Origin: Homalodisca vitripennis
Lineage: Eukaryota; Arthropoda; Insecta; Hemiptera; Cicadellidae
Direction of reading: 5' to 3'
DNA: 64,000 nucleotides
Assembly (NCBI RefSeq): GCF_021130785.1
Contig: NW_025776253.1
Span: forward strand, 62,001-126,000
Below the pieces are notes generated by a model. That model searched no databases and was not told the DNA's origin. It saw only the letters and a program-made list of their open reading frames with translations. Shown one piece after another: positions 44,896 to 57,600 of this stretch; the first letter of the stretch is position 1, and each line of letters starts with the position of its first letter. The translations under genes were made by a program, and so were the position numbers.

Positions 44896-47800
44896 ATAGA
44901 TATTAGTAGATTTTAATTATTCATGTAGGATATGTTATAAGTTTGTTCTCTTAGTCCTATGGGGAGCTTTCACCTGTAAGGTACTTCAAAATCAAATATT
45001 GTTTTAATTTTTCGTTAAATTTGGGAGCATTTTCAATTCCTATGAACAGCGTTTTATAAAAAAAACTTATTTACTATTATAGTTATAATAATTACGTGAT
45101 TAACTGTGTGACTAAACATTTTGTGATAAATGCCGCCAATCTACATACAAGCGTTGTAGCACGGGAGTAAATAATGATCAAAGTTTAATTAAACTTTACC
45201 GCTACTAAACTTCTATTAATTAAGCAATGTTTGAGAACTGCTGTGTGAAGCGAAACATGGGTTAAATGTATTGCATACATGCTCCAATAACGTTTGTTAA
45301 AAACTATTGATTCCCTTGTTTAAACGAGTTTTTTATGTATTGAAAGTTCCTCCAAAATACATTTTTTTATCTAACGGTGAAAAAGGTCAATTATTTCCCC
45401 CTAAAAATCATTTTAAAATTATATTTTATAATATTAGTGCTACCTTTAAAATCCATTAATATTTTGATTTGTTATCCCTCTAAATATCTAGCCCTATTTT
45501 TAATATTTGAAAGATTGTAGGACAACATATTATACATTAACTGCTTGACTCTTGTTTAATTTATAAACAAAAACTCCAAAAATTCAAAAATATTTATTGC
45601 TATGAAGCTTTTCGTGTTCAATGAACACATCATTAGACCCAGACAAGTTTTATTTAGGTTATGTGGCTCTGATAATTTGTTCATTGATCACGAAAGGCCT
45701 CACAAAAATAAAATTACTTACTTATTGGAGAGTTTGTTTATAGATTATGCATTTGATTCCAATAAGAAAAAGCTGCCTAACTACTAGAATCAAGAACACA
45801 TATTTTATACTAAAAATACGATACAATCTGTTGATAATATGTGTTAGTACGAAATTCTTATAAAATACATAATACACTTTTTGCATTTCATTCAAACTGC
45901 TCCATATGTATTAATTTTCTTACCATGAAAGAACATGAAGTTTTAAAACATTCAGGTAGAGCATTTTATTTTTCCATAATCAACTAAGTCAAAACAGATC
46001 GGCAAATTCATTTGCATGAATAAAAAACACACAAGAGCCCATTGCTATGGAAACATTAAAATATCACTTTCTATAGATTACACTTTACAGGACTGTTTTA
46101 ACAAATGCAGAAAGTAATATACCTTTCTAATAGACAAAAGCTTAATTTTCATCAGACGATTTCATCACTGACAAAAATGATAGCTCATTATCATTCAGAA
46201 AGTTCAAGAAGAAAAAAACTGTTATAATCGGTAAAAAAATATTGACTGCTTCTATACAGTTACTTTGGTATTCCAACTATGTATTCTATATTCGCTATTG
46301 TTTGAATATGGAAATTTTACCCGGTTGATGCCAGCAATTTACGAGTTGTTTACCGCATCTACTATACCAATGCTGCGGCACTGAAAGAGGTCTAAATATT
46401 ACATATTTTTACAAAGTGAGACAACTAGAGACTATATGCCCTTAATCCAGTTGTATTCAATACATATATTAAACGTAGGTGTAAGGAAATATTCTAAAAG
46501 TCAAAATGTAAAGGTAAATTTTATATAACAATTGCAAAATCTGAATTGTCAATATGACATTCCATTCGATAAACAGAAACTATTCAAGTGTTTGTGTGAC
46601 TGCATTTTTTATTTTTTATGCAAAAAACTAGCAGTTACGGGTTGGGCATCTGTATGTTCACTTCTGGTTTGAGAGAACGTTTTGATAAATACTCGATTTT
46701 GCGTTTTTACCGATGAATAAAATACAGATACATACACACCTATGAGAAGCCACTTTTGTAAAATACAATAAGATAGGTTGAATAATAATTTTTAAACGTA
46801 TAAGTCAGGAATCAAAACCACCATGTTCTACGTTCACTAACTCTAAAACATGCACATAAAAAAAACAAACAGCATTAATTAATAAAAACGAACTAGTAAA
46901 TGCAAGTAATAATAGTTCTGAATTTGCCAATGACCAGACTGACCAGAGGCCGGTAGTAAATGGAAATCGTCTCGGCAAAACAAGATGGTGGCAACATACA
47001 AGGGAACAGGAGTGGGCCTTTTTTATTATTGTTGCTAGTTGAACTTACTGAAAACAATACTGTGACCCCGCATTGGTTTATTCAACTATATAATCAATTT
47101 CATACTTTTAGTTTTCTTCATAGTTGCTCTTTTAGAATTAGCAACCAAAAGTGGCCTAGTCTCGACTGATGGTTGACTAATTCGTTAGTGTGCTAATGTA
47201 ATATATTTAGCCTAATTTTCTTTTAAAGAAATTAGGTTTTTGTTGCATTATGCTACCTGCATCTAAATCTATATGATGGTCTTCGATCAACAATAGGGAG
47301 CAATATATTACTTGTCTGATATGCTCTTTCTTGTGTAATATTTGTGTTATTTTATCCTAAAACTTTATGTTCTTTGTCTCGCCTATGTTTTCCCTATTCA
47401 ACTACATTTTGTATTGTAAACACATTTTTAGAATGTGTGCCATTATTTTGTTTTGCTTTTACGAGACTTTGCCTTGTAGTGTGTTTCCCGAAAGTGTGTT
47501 TAGAAGGAGTTATATTGTTGCACTTTATACCTAATTTTCTAATTTCCTTCAATAACCTCGCCAGTGATTGACATAAACGCACATTTAAAACTGCTATGTT
47601 TTTGTAACTCATGAACGATTCTTATGATTCCTTAGCAATTAATTATTACTAATTGACGGTATTTATTTAGTATTTGTATCAAAGCATATGCTCTTGGCTG
47701 TATCAAATAACAAGTAGGCCACTCCTTCTTTGACATAATTATTGTATTTTCCCGTGCGTGTTGTTTCGTAAAAGAGTAGTCTTAAGGACATACCTATCAC

Positions 47801-48390
47801 GTAATACACAAATATCCAACAAAGGAAGCTTTTTTGGACTTCCAATTCCATTGTAAAGTGGATGGTGGATGAAAGAAAAAATACTATTAATGTGATTCCA
47901 AAACTTATTGGAATCAGTGTCTCAGTAAGGAAAAACTGAAAAACTATCTTCAAAATACCTCCATCAAATCTTTGGTTTGAGCTGAGCTGAAGTCAAGGCC
48001 TTTTGCTAAAATCCCTTAATAAAGATTATGGTACAAATAGGAGAGAGTGGGAAATCCTTTGATACTCGCTCACCTTGACGAAAAATTTGGCCGGTTATTT
48101 ACCTGAAGAAAAGATCAGATTTCAGATCTAGAAGAGTACTGTTACTGAATTTTTGTATCACTGAGCTATGGTGAATTTCCGGAAAACGTCATCTACTAAT
48201 AAATATAATTTCATCGCATATAGTTTATATTCGTAATATTACTCGTTGTCAGATGTTATCTATCCAAAAGCCGTACCTCACACAGCTGACGGACTGTGCA
48301 GTTGGTGACGTGCTGCATGGCCTTGACGATCTTTGTGGCTAATGTTACTAGATTATTATTTACGCTGATTGTTTATAATTTATTGTTATG
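44541..48390. other. Non-coding AT-rich DNA
   Basis: No supportable gene. A TA/TG tract lies at about 44,862-44,896. The partner of the 22.2-kb dispersed repeat is at about 46,796-46,890. Frames of 61-96 codons (for example 47,953-47,663 minus) have no recognisable domain. Confidence 0.5.
46796..46890 (+). repeat. Diverged dispersed repeat (partner at 22,200-22,312)
   Basis: AAGTCAGGAATCAAAAC, CTAACTCTA, ACATGCAC and AACAGCATTAATTAAT occur in the same order as in the partner. Confidence 0.5.
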
Positions 48391-48397
48391 TTATTAA

Positions 48398-48799
48398 ATG
48401 GGCGATCCTCGTTGTTTAAATGATATATGTGAACTTTTGAATGATAAAAATTTTAGTAATGATGATGAATGTGACGTATCGGAATATGAAGTGCAAGATG
48501 AAATTTCTTTGTCAGATTTGTTGTCAGTTAGTCTGGATGATAATGAACCGGTAGAATGTGAGTTGGGTTGTGAAAAAATTAATAATGACAATGACAGCAG
48601 TTCATCATTATCTGATATTCCTCTTTGCTTAAAGAATTTATCAAACACCAATATGGATGCGTACTGCCAAAAAAGCAGTACATACTTTGAATTTTATCAA
48701 CAAATTATTTGTATTGTAAATAATGTTATACATGTTATATTCTTTCTGTTAGATTTAAAAAATGTGTACAGTATATTGACAGTATCTCAGGTTATGTAA
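48398..48799 (+). CDS. Doubtful acidic reading frame (133 aa), possible gene fragment
   Basis: One of the longer frames outside the mobile elements. The N-terminal 75 residues are strongly acidic and Ser-rich with regular composition (DDECDVSEYEVQDEISLSDL); the last 40 are hydrophobic and look like read-through into non-coding DNA. Acidic N-termini of this sort occur in piggyBac-type transposases and transcription factors, but nothing specific identifies it. It could be a first exon or chance. Confidence 0.25.
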   Translation: MGDPRCLNDICELLNDKNFSNDDECDVSEYEVQDEISLSDLLSVSLDDNEPVECELGCEKINNDNDSSSSLSDIPLCLKNLSNTNMDAYCQKSSTYFEFYQQIICIVNNVIHVIFFLLDLKNVYSILTVSQVM

Positions 48800-50924
48800 A
48801 AGTTACACGGAGCGAAAGTGAGCAAACAAAAAATTTACAATACAAAAAATATTACTTTTTCAAGAATTTACTCACTATAATTTTAAACAAATAAAAAATA
48901 ATAAAAAACTTTTAATCAGAACGGATTATTACATTTGACACTCCTTTTCAATTAATATTTAACACCATTTAAGATCAAGATTGGGTTTCTGATACTCTAA
49001 TGACTATTCAGGGGTATACCGGAGGGATTTTCTTCATGGAAATAGGTTTATATTTATCCCAAAGACGGTAAAAATGTTCATTCAAAGTTTCAATATAAGT
49101 GTAATATAAAGTTTCACGGAATATTGTAAGCGTGAAAGAACAAAAAACAAATGCATATTTACATTTATAATACATTACGATTAATGGTAACAAATACAAA
49201 CATATACAAATTTAATTTAAAAAAATGTTTAGTTCACGTTCTAATATGCATACTAATGTGTGTCTTTGTATATTTAAATAATAATTTCCGAATTAAATTT
49301 TAACGTAATAAGATAATTCATCAAATAATAATTATTACATTTAAGTGATTTAATACCTTACGAAATAATTACTATAAAACATTTCGTGCGTCCTTTAGAA
49401 TTAATCAATGCTATTAACTAAATCTTTACTCTGGGTCTGGGGAGTTGGCAATAATATGACAGGTCTAACAACCCTGCAGGCTTGTTGTCTAGTAGAGGAC
49501 ATATATCTGATTATAACTTGTAACTTGACATCCCTGGGGCACTTTCAAACAGAATGGAGAAACAGGAGTTGGCATACCATCTAAGCAATGACATTAATTA
49601 ATTTTATAATTCAATACATGATTTCATTCCTGTCACTTTCAACACTTAAATATCCCAATCAGGAACATTGCTTTATAGTATAAAATATTTTGCACGTAGC
49701 ATGAAAAATATTTTTTTTTTTTTTACTGTTCAAGAAATGCTAGAAATACATGTTGACCATGTGAAGAATCCTTGGAACGTAAAACTGGATCAAGGACACT
49801 TAATATTATTATGTTCTATGAGAATATAACACTACGTTTCATGGATTAGTATCTGTATATTTTTTGTAGTTATCAGGTGCAAGATTTATTTCCTTAGTAC
49901 GCAGGCTCAAACTTTTACAAATCAGTACATCTTGATGAACTAAAATAAATATGTTTTACAACTACAAAAGTGTTACATAACAAATATTTATGGACTTACA
50001 TGATTTACGTAGGTGTGTGGGATAAGTTATGTGTTGTACAATTAGACTTACTACACATAATATTTTTTAAGTATCAAACTAGTTGAGAGACCAGGAGATG
50101 ATCAGCACATTCTACAGAGATACATCTAGAACAATACACTGGATTTTCATATGGATAAGAGGGGAAACACTTACAGTTATTTATACGAAACAAAATAGTT
50201 ATAGTGTATATCTTCTTATCATCGTTTATTTCATACCATCTAATGAGGCATTGGTTTTTATCCAAGCAAACTATCTAGAATATATTCTAGATCTTCAATA
50301 TATAGATGACTGTTTTAATCTGTGGTAGTGTTTTAATAATGTCCACTGTCATTAATTCGTCAAAACGTTTCATTGGTTACTTAAAAAAAACTCAATATTG
50401 TTGAAATTTTGACTGGTTTTATCTATTTTACTCATGGTTTTCACTATGATACAAAAAATATTAGTAAGAAATAAACAGTTTGACAATTTTTAAGTAAAGT
50501 GAATCTGTACACAATGTGTTTAAAAATGCATAACGTAGCTTTATAAAATATTTCTAAAAGACATTTGATATGATACATATTTTAAATAAAAAATGATGTT
50601 ATATTATTCTAATCAAACATCATAATGTAAAATTATATTCTAAGGCCTGATAATTTAACTTTATAGCAAAATAGAATATTTTTATCAGGGGTTTCTTAAC
50701 AATAACATTCATTGTCAAATTATTATAAAAAATAAATCTTTCAATAAATTGAAGGAAAAATAATTTTTTACTTATAAGTAATTTATTTTAAGCATACAAA
50801 CATTTCTTTTTATAAATGATAAGTATTTCTTTGCACCAACGTGATTAAAACCTTAAGAACTGGATTTTCTAACCTCCATCACTTCCAGCAGTATTGGGAA
50901 AGATTTTTTTTCAATACTCACCCA
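48800..50924. other. Non-coding AT-rich DNA
   Basis: No gene. It contains the independent member of the GGCTTGTTGTCT repeat at about 49,437-49,550. I see nothing else. Confidence 0.5.
49437..49550 (+). repeat. Short dispersed repeat (relatives at 14,035 and 59,875)
   Basis: GGAGTTGGCAATAATATGA, GCAGGCTTGTTGTCTAGTAG and TATAACTTGTAACTTGACAT align with the two other members; this is the most diverged. Confidence 0.55.
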
Positions 50925-51032
50925 TAAAACTATTTACTCTGTTAATGGACTTCACCAAATCCGAGTGAAAACCGGTGAAGCTAAGCAAACAGCATTACCA
51001 CCCACGTTAAACCCGCTGTAAAAACTAAGTGG
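50925..51032 (+). repeat. Dispersed repeat (partner at 26,201-26,313)
   Basis: GTTAATGGACTTCACCAAAT, AAACCGGTGAAGCTAAGCAA, CAGCATTACCACCCACGTTA and CCCGCTGTAAAAACTAAGTG match the partner left of the Polinton, same orientation. Confidence 0.6.
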
Positions 51033-51414
51033 TAGGATTTTTTCAATCAGGATTTATAAAGTATGTTCTTGAATTTAAATCTTTTTAAGACATAAATTAA
51101 ACTTGAAAATATATGAAATATGTATAGTATATTATGAATTATATTCTTTGTAGTTCTGTTTATTAAAACAGTTGGTAAAAAGTCTGCAAAACAAATCATA
51201 AATTGTTATGTTTTATTATTATATTTAATATTATTATTAATATAATATAATAACAATTATTGGATTTCTTGTTATAAATTTCCTTTAATATTTTGGTTTT
51301 GCCGTTTTCAAAGAGGTATCATACAAATATATACATACATATATATATATAATTTCAATAAATATTGAATCAATAAATAAATATATATATATCTTCTTTT
51401 CTTGGTCTTTTGTT

Positions 51415-51459
<45 letters not shown>

Positions 51460-53116
51460 CCATAATATAGATCCAGAGCAGCGGTTACAAACATTGTTTA
51501 GTTAGTTCAAGTTGATCAGCAGTTTAATTCAATTACTCTTAATCATTACTTGTGACCGTTTCTTACTAAAAGTTTGGAATGTAGATTGGGACCTTGAATT
51601 ACAATTTACTTCCTAATAATTATTGTGCATTACTATGTGTAATACATGTTAGTCGACTCTTTACGGCAAAACAATAGCTTTGTCCATGGACTAAGAAAAT
51701 TAATTAAATACCTAGCAAAGAATTATTTAATTCTTTCTCCAGTATTTTCCAATATCTTACAGCACCAAAGGTTTTTATTGTTATTGTTCCCTTACATACA
51801 CAAAACTTTAACTTTGGTTTTAAAAAATAGTACGTTTTAACATGCTTGAAAATATGAAAAATTACTAACTTACAAAAATTTGTGTGCATTCATTAAAACT
51901 GTTACCTCAAAGACAATATTACAATAAACAATATTTTCATATAATAACCGTTACATTTATACATTTGCTCTACAATTTGCTTGGAAAATAATCAATATAT
52001 ATAAGAAAATTCTGCCTGAACGTTAGATAACGTATATTCATTACATGTTTTGATTTCTTTGTTAATCCTGTTCTTCTTGTGACATAGGTAAATATGTTTT
52101 TGCCAAAACGTAATTCCTCCATGTCCTTGGTGAATAAATCGATAAAAACCTTTCATCTAAAGGTTTCATTGGTCTGTGATGAACGGATCGAAGTGCAGGG
52201 GTGCATTAACTCATGTTTAGAAATAGAGTTCTAAGATGTTTTATAGTTAATTGAAAGGAGGAAAGCCATAATTTATTAGCACATTGAGATACAAAAAAAC
52301 AGTTATTTATTAAAAAAAGTTCATAATACACGCATAATAAAAAACAATTCCTAATTCGTCACCTAAACATAACAAACATTCACTTGAAACAGTTGCGTTA
52401 TTTCCCAACCACTTCAATGATGTTTTTTTTTATATTTTCGATGAGCGTTATTGTGCCTATTATAAAACGTACGTCTGTCTGTAAAAATTATATATTCAAA
52501 AATTTCTTTTTAGTGTTCAAAATTTTAGAGATACTAATAAAAAATATCAAAACTCTCTTACTATTTCAATGTCAATTAGTAAAACTCGACTACGTTTGTA
52601 AGAAAATATTTTATGATAAATATTATTTGAGTGTTCGGTTCTTTGTCCATTGTGATAATTAAATGAAAAAACAACTTTAATAGCTCGTTTGCAATGAGTC
52701 ATGTTAAAGTGATCTCTGTATCAGTGAGTTTTAAGAATTTTCTACAATAAGAGCAAAACAAAGCTCAAGCTGATCTCGAGTTCTTGCATAGGTTGGAGAG
52801 AAGTAAGTATACTAATGTTGCTTTTGAAATGATTGTATACTAGGTAGAAGTACGCAACACCATCTGTTGCATAATAGGCTTTACTAATGTCGAACTCAAA
52901 ATCTCAAAAATGTTTTTACAACCACTGAGAGATAAGCTTTAGAATTGCCTATCTAAATTCCATAATTGTAAAATTACCATTAAATAACTCAGCAATCTGC
53001 GCCATCAGTTCACAAAACACTAGTTGAACGAAAAGAAGATGAGATATTGACTCCATTCTTTTCTCATATCTTATCTAAAAGGGATTACATTACTATTAAT
53101 CGATTGTTGTTTTTAT

Positions 53117-53176
<60 letters not shown>

Positions 53177-54616
53177 TTTGTATTATATACATAAAAGTTT
53201 TTATACCAATGAATAAATTTTTATTATTTACGATTAATATTTCCTCCAAAGTTCAAGTTTATAAAACAATAACCTATTAAGGAACTGTTCGTGTTTTAAA
53301 TATCTTATTTTACAAAATATACCATCTAAAAACTACATTACTGTTCTTTTAACTTTCGGGTGTTCAGGCCTTAGAAGGTAGGATGAAGTAATTTTATGAT
53401 TGTAATAATTTTGATCAAACTCAAATTAGTACATTTCCATTATCCATATTGCAAATAAGTGCATAAAGATGTTAAGTAACACAAACAAAGTGCAGCAGTT
53501 TGGTCGTAATCAATACGCAGCTCACGAACCAGTCATTGTAATTAATAGTAATTGGTTGGTAATAGTTAATCTTGTTTAATGTCTGAAGGATGAGGGGTTC
53601 CATCCCGTAATGTTGTTTTTACAAACAACATACGTCGCAATCATTTTTAATTTTATATTTAAGTATCATTACGATTACGGCTGAAATTATCGCACTAGTC
53701 TGAATGTTGAAATGGTTTTAGGGTTAATTGGACTGGACGATTTAGACAGTCAGAGGGAAGACATGCTTTAGATGGAAGTTGGTACCAACGTTTTACGGAA
53801 AGAAACTATAACCCAATAAATTTGGTGTGTTACTTTTCAGCAATGAAATGTTAGCTCAAAATTCATAACAGGCTTTTACACATAACATACGAAAATTTGA
53901 ATCTAAACTAGTGTTGGTGTTTAACAAATATTAATCGTAGAAAGTCAAGAAGAAATTGAGAAAATATTACTATCACCTTCAGCTTAAGAATCAACATAAT
54001 TTACTCAATTTACCATGGTTTACTTTATTGAATAACTTACGAAACAAAATAATTATACAACATCTACTTTGATCCATCAGCCGGGGTTTATAAGCTATAA
54101 ACAGCTACCAAATAGGTTTCACTATTAATATTAATTAGACATAACCTATTATACTTTAGGTTTTTTTCCGGATGAATTTTAAATAAGTATAGTATGTATT
54201 AAAATAAGAAGTTACCTTATGAATGAAAGTATTATGCACAATTCTGCTACGAATGAATAATGAACCAACTCGGTACGGGTATTTTAGGAAACAACTTTTG
54301 ATTCATACTTTCATAGAGCGTGCAGCAGCTGAGTATATAAATCATAGCTTAATGGTGGCTGAAACTGAACGTCTTAAGTGGCACACAATTGGTAATACAG
54401 TGCATATAATAATATTCAACTATTGAACTCGTTATTTCAGCGATGTAAAACACTGAAACCCGGTGATTATTTCTTTCCCTGTGTACGTATAATATTAATT
54501 TCTTTTACATTTATTTATAAGGACTGAAAAATATTAACATATCTACATAAGAAATAACTGCAGTATTAATTATATAAATACATGTATTTCTAAAAGTTAA
54601 ATATTTAAAGTATATT
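51033..54616. other. Non-coding AT-rich DNA with (TA)n tracts
   Basis: (TA)n tracts lie at about 51,418-51,456 and 53,123-53,170. No gene recognised. Confidence 0.5.
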
Positions 54617-57600
54617 TCAAAGAGCGCAGTCTATTTTTAATATTTATTTGACGGTTATATTCCGGACAACGTTTTGAATTGCTACAGTTTGAGCCTGAAC
54701 AATATACGATACTACTATTCAATATACATTACTTACGACTAGTATGCGTTTTAGGGATGATTGGCGTTCATCAGAATGGAGTTTCTCTTGAATTTCTGCA
54801 CAGCCTAATGTTGTTGCCAGGTCTACTGGCTAAATGGCCTTAAGTAAAACAGCGATAAAATTGCTTAGCCTAAATATAATGACCCACTTTCGTCAAAACA
54901 TAGTTTAATTTTATGTACATTTAAATTATCAAACTTAATACCAATTTTGACAAAGCACCTAGGTATCAGTTCGTTATTGATAAGCCTTTTGATTCATTTT
55001 ACTAGAATAATATTGTAGTCACTTTATGCATCCGTGAGGATATCCTCTTCTGATGCATGTCGCTCTGCAAAACAATTCTAACGGAGATTATTGTCGGCCA
55101 GACCCTCCATCATGTCGGGTCCGGTCAGACCTCGTTTATTTGAGTCAATGTGATCTTAAGGTAAATTAAATTTTAGGCTATAATAATAAACTGAATAAGA
55201 TAAAATGTTGTTAGTTGTAAGATTAAACAGTCTTTACTTTACCCGAATACCCGATAACCATCGTGCTAGCTACACTATTCCATTCTGTAGTGTATTCATT
55301 CACAATTTGGGGTAAGGATAAAAAATATTTCTTGTTTCATTGAACATCTACTGTGTCATACTTTACAACCTCAAATGTTAGACACACCATTATTTCGCTA
55401 TGCAAAATCTTTTCCATTATACACACAAATTCTTTGCTTTTACAGTTTAAATTTTGGAGGAGGAGAATTTGGGAATAGAAAACAATAATATAAATTAATA
55501 TAAACAACAGAAAATATACTTTTCTCTAAAATAGCTTGAGAGCTATGTCAAAATAAAACCATTTTTCTCAAAACTATCCATACTGTAAAGTTTTCCATAT
55601 CATTAGACATGGGGCGTTTGATGAGCTTTCTATTAAGCTTATGTAAAACTTGTAGCAATATCAAGAGCTGGCATTAGCATTAGTGCAAATTATATACCAA
55701 TATTTGTATTATCTAATAATATCGGTTACGCGTAAAAGATTGTTTAAATTTAAATTAATGCAATCACAACATGATTGCTCAAAGGCTAATAAATAGTAAT
55801 TGGCATAGTAGTTAATACTTTATCTGTCTATTAATTATAATAGAATCCATATTAATTTAAGCAAAGGACAGTCTATTTTATTGCATGGATACAGAGAATG
55901 TAGCTCAGCGTAAGATTCATAAGTCTAAATATGATCATCACATTACTAAGTGCAATTAGTTTTAGGCCTTTATCCAAGCGTAATATTATGATAAAGTTCA
56001 CTTTAGAGGGCAAAGCAAACTCTCTCAACGTAATACTTAACGAAACTAACTAGCCTATCGCTAAACTTTTCAGCATGTGTAAGCTGCTTGTAACATACTA
56101 CGTAATAACAGCAACAAGACTTCTCCCTCGTAAATATTTTTACAGTGTTTGTATTAATTCAGGTTGCCGATGAGGTTTTTTTATTATTATAAGAAAATTT
56201 ATTTATTTACATATTTTAACACCTTTTCTGTTTTGCAAAATCATTAATTTTAAAGACAATTTAATGCCTATAAAAAGCACTGAACAATAACAGTTTTCAA
56301 ATAATACCTGTAAAATTAGAAACCCCTATTATGAAGATCACATACTTCTATTTCGAGAATAAGGAAATATATTTTCCTGAACTAAAAGTAAAATCATATC
56401 AAATAAAATATGTTATCAATATAAATAATGAAGGATCAATTGGTTTATTTGTGAAAAACTAAAATCCAGCTATATTTAATTCATGTTCACAAATTATTAT
56501 ACTATTCCAGTTATAATGTTTGTAATATTGACTCATCGGCATAGTATTTTTGAATATGATGGTTATCTTTCAAACATATGCTATGTTTGTATTGATTCAA
56601 AACTATTTGTATTATTGTTATACTTTTTTGGAAAAATCCTGATTCGCTAACAACTAAACTAATTAATTATAAATTCAACAAAAACCGACAGGAAAAGAGT
56701 TGTTATTACACTCAACCTCAAATCTCTCAACAGCCGATAAATCTTTACCCTTTAATAGCGCGATCCACAGAAAGTTAAATATACCCATGGACGAAATTTC
56801 TTAAAATTTATAAATGAAAATATAAAACAGATTCGAAATGAACAGCGGATACAACTGTCAAGTAATTCACTCAACCTGAAATCTTTCAATAACCTCTATA
56901 TTATAGTCTATTATCTGGAAAATTTTAAATACAATTTCATTCTTATGCGTAGAAAAATATAACAGTAATCTGATATAGGAGTTATTAAATTATATCTTGT
57001 TCAAATCTGCTAGTTAATTGCGGTGAGGGAGAAAATAACTGAAAGTTTTGTCATGATGAACTTTGCTTCGAATTTTGAAACGAAGTAACAATACATATAA
57101 CACGAGAAAGATTGGCAGTCTGACAAATGAATGAAACTTTTACAGTTCTTTAGATTCATGTCATGTATATGTATAGAGTAAAAGGAACATGCTTATGACT
57201 ATGTAGAAACTAAAAACGTTAAATCATTATTCATAATATGTGTATTAAATACTTGTCTCTAAAGCGGCGCATAAGGATTTCTAATATATAATATTATTAC
57301 AACTATTTAGTTTCATTAAACCTCAAAACAATAACGGCAGTGTCATAAAATACCTGTTGCAAAGTCCTGAAAAAAAAAACTAAAAATTATCATTTAATCA
57401 ATGTTAAAGCTAAATAGGAATTACGAGATTCACGTAACATATAAAATACGGTATTTTAGGTCTCTTCTGTTTGAAGCAGTAGATTACAAAAAGCTAAACT
57501 ATAAACTCAGTAATGATTAAATATAACAACCAATACTCTTATTTGTTCATTTCATAATACATAAGTTTTTACACTACAGAGACGTCAATAATAGTTTTGT

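Noticed and set aside
48398..48799. piggyBac transposase N-terminus
   Set aside because: Only the acidic composition fits. No DDE domain or further homologous frame follows, so I list it only as a doubtful frame.
51285..51494. Minus-strand frame of 69 codons
   Set aside because: It is mostly Ile-Tyr repeats from (TA)n tracts.
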